In this document: one piece after another, positions 59,101 to 64,000 of the stretch
Numbering within the stretch: the stretch's first letter is position 1
How the letters are laid out: each line of letters opens with the position of its first letter
Assembly (NCBI RefSeq): GCF_000471905.2
Contig: NW_006499905.1
Location: 3,019,398-3,083,397, forward strand
Length of the DNA: 64,000 nt
From: Amborella trichopoda
Taxonomy: Eukaryota > Streptophyta > Magnoliopsida > Amborellales > Amborellaceae
Direction: 5' to 3'
Made by a program: the position numbers and the translations under genes
Notes under the pieces: model-generated
What the model was told of the DNA's origin: nothing
Seen by the model: only the letters and a program-made list of their open reading frames with translations
The model's database searches: none

Positions 59101-59107
59101 TATAAAA
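59101..59107 (+). promoter_or_regulatory. Viral copy B: TATA box
   Basis: TATAAAA in GCTATAAAAGGGGG. A CT-rich stretch (59,172-59,213) follows where transcription would start, as in many plant promoters. Confidence 0.8.
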
Positions 59108-59475
59108 GGGGGTTCAACCCATCTGAGAAAACAGAAGAGTTTTCTTTTGAAAAAACTCAGAACACTGAAGACTCTCTCTTTCTCTCTCTCTCATCTACTC
59201 TCTCTCTATCTCATCTCGTTGTTTTTCGCCTAGCTCAGCTGCGAGCCTGTTAGTTTTATCAGACTTGTTCGGGTAAACTCTACCTTTATGTAACTCTTTC
59301 TCTATTGTATAATTATGTGTGATTGTAATATCGACGATCTTTCAAGTTATTATCCTGCCGAATGGAAGCTGTTTGCTAGCTTCTGTATATGTACGCAGTA
59401 GTAAATCTTGTATCTTTTTAGTCTTGTGTTTTTCGGTTTGCACTATTTCTATACCTTGTACTCTACCTGTTTATA

Positions 59476-59481
59476 AATAAA
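59476..59481 (+). terminator. Viral copy B: polyadenylation signal
   Basis: AATAAA ~375 bases downstream of the TATA box, the arrangement that lets a terminally redundant pararetroviral RNA be bypassed once and processed on the second pass. A TTGTA/TGTTTAT context precedes it. Confidence 0.55.
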
Positions 59482-59646
59482 CTCTGTTTTAGCTTCATGC
59501 AGTTAAAATTTATATTTACCATTAAAATTTATGGTACTGTTTATACAAGTTGGATATTGTTAGACATTTACCCATTCTCTGTTTTTATTATATTATTAGC
59601 CTTGATATACATAGGATTTTTAAAGATGTTTTAATGATCTTTTGTT

Positions 59647-59840
59647 AACAATAAATAAATAAATTATCTTAAATCAGTTAAATCGATCTGTAACAATAAA
59701 TAAATAAATTATCTTAAATCAGTTAAATCGGTCTTGGTTTTGAATGGTATCAGAGCCAGAAGTTGATATAAAACTGTTACTGTACCCTAGTAAGATATAT
59801 CTCAGTGTTACTGTACCCTAGTAAGGATATATCTCAGAAG
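59647..59840 (+). repeat. Tandem duplications in the copy B leader
   Basis: AACAATAAATAAATAAATTA is repeated with a 45-base period (59,647 and 59,692), and GTTACTGTACCCTAGTAAG with a 31-base period (59,776 and 59,807). They flank the primer site on both sides. Confidence 0.85.
59745..59758 (+). promoter_or_regulatory. Viral copy B: tRNA-Met primer-binding site
   Basis: TGGTATCAGAGCCA, complementary to the 3' end of initiator tRNA-Met, ~230 bases before the movement-protein ATG. Confidence 0.92.
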
Positions 59841-59988
59841 TTAGGAACCTGAGAAAATCTACCATTTAGAAGTTAGTCCGAGAGTTAAGCTACTTGACTC
59901 CCAAGCTAGCGATCGTTAAAGGCCAGATTGAGCCGCTGAGGCCGTAAGAGCCACAAGAGGCTGTCTATAGCATTATCCGTAACTTCAA

Positions 59989-62010
59989 ATGGAAAATTTT
60001 ATCAAGAACCTAGCCAATAAGACATTACCCTCGACTAGTAGTACATTGAGAATAAAAAATAAGGAAGAAATAGTAATTGAAAATATAGAAAAGCAGATAC
60101 AAAATTGGAATATACCTAGAGTACCTATAACTGATATTTATAAAAAAGGAACTTTTGATCTAAAAATAGGATATGCCATTAAAACAGTTGAACAGAGCTT
60201 ATCTGTTACAAATGAACAAGAGAGATTTCAATTACTATCCGATAAAGTAATTCAGTCACATCTGAATAAAAATTATAAATATTTACATATAGGACTAATA
60301 CAAGTAGCCATAAAGCCCCTTACAAGACTACGACTAAATAATTCGATACTACTATGCCTTTGTGATAGTCGCCATAATAAATTTACTGATTCTTTATTAG
60401 GGGTAGTAGAATCGAGTTTATGTAGTGGCCCAGTCTACTTTAATTGCTTTCCGAATTTTTCAGTATCAGTAGGAGATCCTAATATCCTTAAAGTACTTAC
60501 TCTTAATTTAAAAACACAAGGATTTGACATGAATCCAAGATCACAAAATATAGCTTTCGTTTATAGAATTTGCTATAAAGTAATGAATACACTACGTCCA
60601 AATGTAATACAAATAGATACAAAAGGACAAACTGTATTCTTTCAAACAAATATAGAAAAATCAAATACTGTAATCCCAAAGACAATAGAGTGGTCCCAAA
60701 TAAATTTGCCTAAAACATGGAACATTCATAATGAAAATCAACAATATTTAACTCCAATAAATAAGACCCCTAAGCAAATAATTGAACATCCAGATGGAGA
60801 GAGAGAATTACAATTCAATTCCAGCCGAAGGACTAGACTAAAAATATTTGATGACAGTGCTATTAAACCGTCAAGAAGAATTATTAATCCATCTAGATTT
60901 TCCACCTCATCAATAGAAAAGGAACCCAGAATACAGGGATTATCCAGAACCACAAGTAATGTCCATATACCCTTATATCACCCAATAGAATCTAGCTTAA
61001 CAAATAATGAAGTCACCATTGATGACCTAGATCTGCAAGTCCTAACTCTGCAGAAAAAGAAAAAATTAGATTTAGACAAAATAAAACATGATTATATGTC
61101 AGAACGAAATAAAAAAATAAGAGATTGGTATTTAAAGACTTTTCCAAAAAGGTTAATAGAATTATGCCAACATAAATCTATAAAATTTATAAAAAAATAT
61201 AAACAAAATATTGGATATTTCGAATGGCTAAAAATAATTCTTAAAGAAAGAGGACATCCTATTCCAGACTTTGAAATAAATACTCTTGAAAGTCAATATC
61301 AAACTTTTAATACACCAGAAGGAGATATTCAAAGTATACATCCTTCTGAGAAAGCTATCATTATAAAGAAAGGCAAATCAGACACTAGAGCCTCACCTTA
61401 CAAATTACTTCCTGGAGAACATACTCATAAAATTGACCTACTTCCACACATAATAGAGCAAAATAATTATACCAATTTATATCTTAATTCTATAGGAAAA
61501 CAAACAACTCGAATAGAAGATATTATTTCTAAACCCTATAGACAAATTGAAGAAAAGAAAAAGGCAATAATGTTCAAACCTCCTCTTATCATAAATAAAG
61601 ATAGATTTACTCTTAAAGAAGATAATAAAGACTTAATGGAAGAACTCATAAAAAGACTATCCCAATTAGATATTAAAGAATCAAAAGGTAAAGAAAAGGT
61701 TTTTGAATCAAAAGCTATGGTTTTACAGCAAGAACATATATCTAATAATATAGCACAAATCGAGGAAGCCTTTAAAGAAGAAGAAAATTTAAATATAAAT
61801 AGAATAGATTATGGAAAAAAATGGAGACCCACTTCTCAAGCAAGAATGTACCATACCGGGCCTACACCTGTAGATATTCAATTTGAAGAACATTTAATAT
61901 CCCATATAGTATCTTATTCTGGTAGAACTATAGTCAATTGGAATATTGATGGAATGTCCAACCACCAAATATACAATGAGACATATGACTATGCATGCTA
62001 CTGCATGTAA
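59989..62010 (+). pseudogene. Viral copy B: movement protein and N-terminal capsid region
   Basis: 673 codons in one uninterrupted frame. Residues 1 to ~260 match the 30K-type movement protein (IKPLTR, YFNCFPNF, LTLNLKTQGFDM). Residues ~350-660 are Lys-rich with a helical region (LQKKKKLDLDKIKHDY) and lead into the capsid part. A stop at 62,008-62,010 falls in the middle of capsid homology, which resumes in another frame, so the polyprotein is broken here. In florendoviruses this is the start of one ORF1 polyprotein. Confidence 0.8.
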
Positions 62011-63052
62011 AGTCTCTGGAAGCCATGATAAAGATGTTGCCAAAGCAATCATCTGTGGTTTTACAGGATGGCTCAGAGGATGGTGGGAATGAAAATACAA
62101 AAAATCAAATATTAAATGCTACTCGACAATGGATTGTAAAAAATGAACATAATCAAGATATACCTCACAATGAAAGTGATGCCATGAATACTTTAATATA
62201 CACAATAACTCTTCATTTTGTGGGAAGCACATCTTTCTTGGAAGCAAGATCAGAAGATCTGTTATCAAACATTAGATGTCCTACTCTTTCCCATTATAAG
62301 TGGTACAAAGATGTTTTCTTCTCTAGACTTTTGTTAAGAGAAGATAGTAGTGCAGATCACTGGAAAGAGAAATTCATTGCGGGATTACCTTATTTATTTG
62401 CTGAAAAAGTAAAACATAGATTAAAAAATAAAAATAATGGAATAATACCCTACTCTCAATATACCCTAGGAGAACTGTCAGCTGAAATTTGTGCAGAAGA
62501 TATAGCTTTATGCACAGATATGAAACTAAAAAGACAGTTAGATAACAAAGAATGACAGGAAAGAAAGAGTTGGGAGATTTTTGTGAGCAATTTGGTTATA
62601 ATATTCCAATACCGCATAAAGCTAATAAAAAAACTCCAAAGCATAAAAAATATAAATCTTCAAAAAAGATCGGGAAAAGGGATAAATTTGTTAAAAAAAT
62701 TGCTCCTAGAAATCAATTAAAAATAGGAAAAAAGAAAAAACTTCCCGTCTGTTATAAATGTGGAAAAGTTGGCCATTATAAAAATACCTGTAGAGTCAAA
62801 AAAAAAATTGATTCATTAAATCTAGACGAAGAGATAAAAAATCAATTATATAATATTATTCTAATAGAAGATCAAGTAAATGATGAATCTTCAACATCTG
62901 ACGATAATATTTTAATCGGAAGAATAGAAGATGAACAGTTATTTTGGAGTAGTTCTGAATCCAGATCTGACTCTAAAATAAAATCAGAATCAGATAGTGA
63001 TAAGCCAATGCAAGGTTGCTTTTGTCATACTCTTACAAAGAAGAAAATTTAA
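61995..63052 (+). pseudogene. Viral copy B: capsid with zinc knuckle, frameshifted
   Basis: Capsid homology continues in a second frame (FTGWLRGWW near 62,070; a further shift; SDAMNTLIYTI; HWKEKFIAGLP) to a TGA at 62,553-62,555, then in a third frame from 62,552. A retroviral-type zinc knuckle, CYKCGKVGHYKNTC (CX2CX4HX4C), is encoded at 62,750-62,791, followed by a Ser/Asp/Glu-rich tail, the usual capsid order. Frame changes near 62,000, 62,080, 62,550 and 63,030 show decay. Confidence 0.8.
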
Positions 63053-64000
63053 TTCTTGATTTAATAGATAAAATAATTGATCCCGACAAAAACAAAGAAG
63101 CACTAACTCAATATTTACACTTAGCTAAAGGAAAAGCTAAGCCACCTCAATTAATAAAACCCCAAGAATATAGTCTATCTGAAATTCTTAAAAGAATAAA
63201 TAAAAAAGAACTTATATACAGAGAGCCTACTATAGCAGAGCTAAAACACGAAATAAATGAAGTAAAAACCGAGGTTCAACAATTAAAAAATAGAATTAGA
63301 ATACTTGAAATGGCTACAGAATTCACAGAACCCTCTAACCTTGAAAACGATGAATTAGAATTTGAAAACCTATTCACCAATATAACCAAAGATGAACCTA
63401 AGTCTTCAGGGATTATCAAAGAAGAAATGCAAGAAAATCATCTAAATATTATAGATAAAGTTATAAACCAAAAATGGTATACCTTAATAAGAATAGTAAT
63501 TCAAAATGAATATAGTTTTCAATCACTTGCATTAATAGACTCCGGAGCCGATCTAAACTGTATAAATGAAGGTTTAGTTCCTACTAAATATTTTGATAAA
63601 ACCACCCAAATATTAAATACTGATGATGGCAGTAAGCTTATTATAAATTACAAATTATCTGTTCCAGCTATTTGCAACAATGGAAACTGTTTTGATATGC
63701 CTTTTATCATGGTTAAAGGATTAAGTCAAGCAATAACCCTTGGAACTCCATTTTTAAACTTGCTTTATCCTTTAAAAATTGATCACACAGGAATAGAAGC
63801 AAATTTAAATGGTCACACAATTAAATTTGATTTTATAGAAAAACCAAAGATAAAAGAAATTCATAACATTAAACAAATTATAAAAAATAAAGAAAATTTC
63901 TTTATTTTATTCCCATTGGAAAGGTTTAAATTATTTAGTAAACAAAGACTAGCAATTTTTTCTGGTTCTAACATTATATGCTCGTCTTCAATAATGGAAT
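63030..64000 (+). pseudogene. Viral copy B: coiled-coil linker and aspartic protease, partial
   Basis: Open frame, without an ATG start of its own, from about 63,030 to the window end. A heptad-like segment (KHEINEVKTEVQQLKNRIRI, about 63,247-63,306) precedes the protease. The catalytic motif LIDSGAD is at 63,532-63,552, and LGTPFLN with GIEANLNGHTIKF follows, matching the protease end in copy A. RT should follow beyond the window. Confidence 0.82.

Larger units (their letters stand above)
57499..64000 (+). mobile_element. Endogenous pararetrovirus copy B (Caulimoviridae, florendovirus-like), runs off the window
   Basis: At least 6.5 kb, plus strand, divergent from copy A. Order: ORF2, promoter with three 42-bp repeats and TATA box, long leader with polyadenylation signal and tRNA-Met primer site, movement protein, capsid with zinc knuckle, aspartic protease; RT is expected just beyond 64,000. 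Protein identity to copy A is only moderate, so the two copies came from distinct virus lineages or genome components. Coding frames are broken at several points but less than in copy A. Confidence 0.87.

Noticed and set aside
1..64000. CRISPR arrays, bacterial operons or prophage features
   Set aside because: All repeats are microsatellites, tandem duplications or transposons; genes are spliced plant genes.
57499..64000. Copy B as an LTR retrotransposon
   Set aside because: It has a tRNA-Met primer site but also a 30K-type movement protein, an ORF2 before the promoter, no LTR pair seen and no integrase region, which fits Caulimoviridae.

Overview
This is nuclear DNA of a flowering plant. 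Three conserved plant genes can be read, two with long introns: GT-AG junctions, dicot-like codon use, repeat-laden introns and AT-rich intergenic DNA full of decayed transposons. The species cannot be fixed from the sequence.

Layout. (1) About 400-15,190, plus strand: a complete 10-exon gene for the catalytic subunit of type B histone acetyltransferase (HAT1, Arabidopsis HAG2 type). (2) 15,200-20,240: intergenic, with three same-orientation copies of a ~394-bp MITE, two of them with 8-bp target duplications. (3) About 20,400-35,880, plus strand: a complete 13-exon gene for the alpha subunit of the mitochondrial processing peptidase; its 7.7-kb first intron holds a 2.3-kb inverted-repeat element with GGT/ACC arms. 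(4) About 36,190-42,562: a dead L1-type LINE (endonuclease, reverse transcriptase, zinc-binding domain, RNase H), itself split by a MITE and by a 447-bp RTE-type LINE insertion with an 11-bp target duplication. (5) 42.6-47.5 kb: intergenic repeats. (6) 47,528-48,089, minus strand: the last two exons of a DeSI-like (PPPDE) protease gene; its 5' exons are not in the window. (7) 52.45-64 kb: two divergently oriented endogenous pararetrovirus segments (Caulimoviridae, florendovirus-like layout). Copy A (minus) runs protease end, RT, RNase H, ORF2, promoter/leader, start of the movement protein. Copy B (plus) runs ORF2, promoter/leader, movement protein, capsid with zinc knuckle, protease, and leaves the window. 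Their boundaries lie at (TA)n tracts. Both are broken by stops and frameshifts.

The host genes are independent housekeeping genes: acetylation of new histone H4, cleavage of mitochondrial presequences, and a small cysteine isopeptidase. The most interesting parts are the divergent viral pair with TA-tract borders, its uncharacterised ORF2, the drought/cold-type motifs in its promoter regions, and the layered transposon insertions. Two 20-N gaps (30,528 and 56,881) are flanked by strange word-salad sequence that I take for assembly artefact.

All exon boundaries were read by eye from splice signals, reading phase and remembered family conservation; no search was run.
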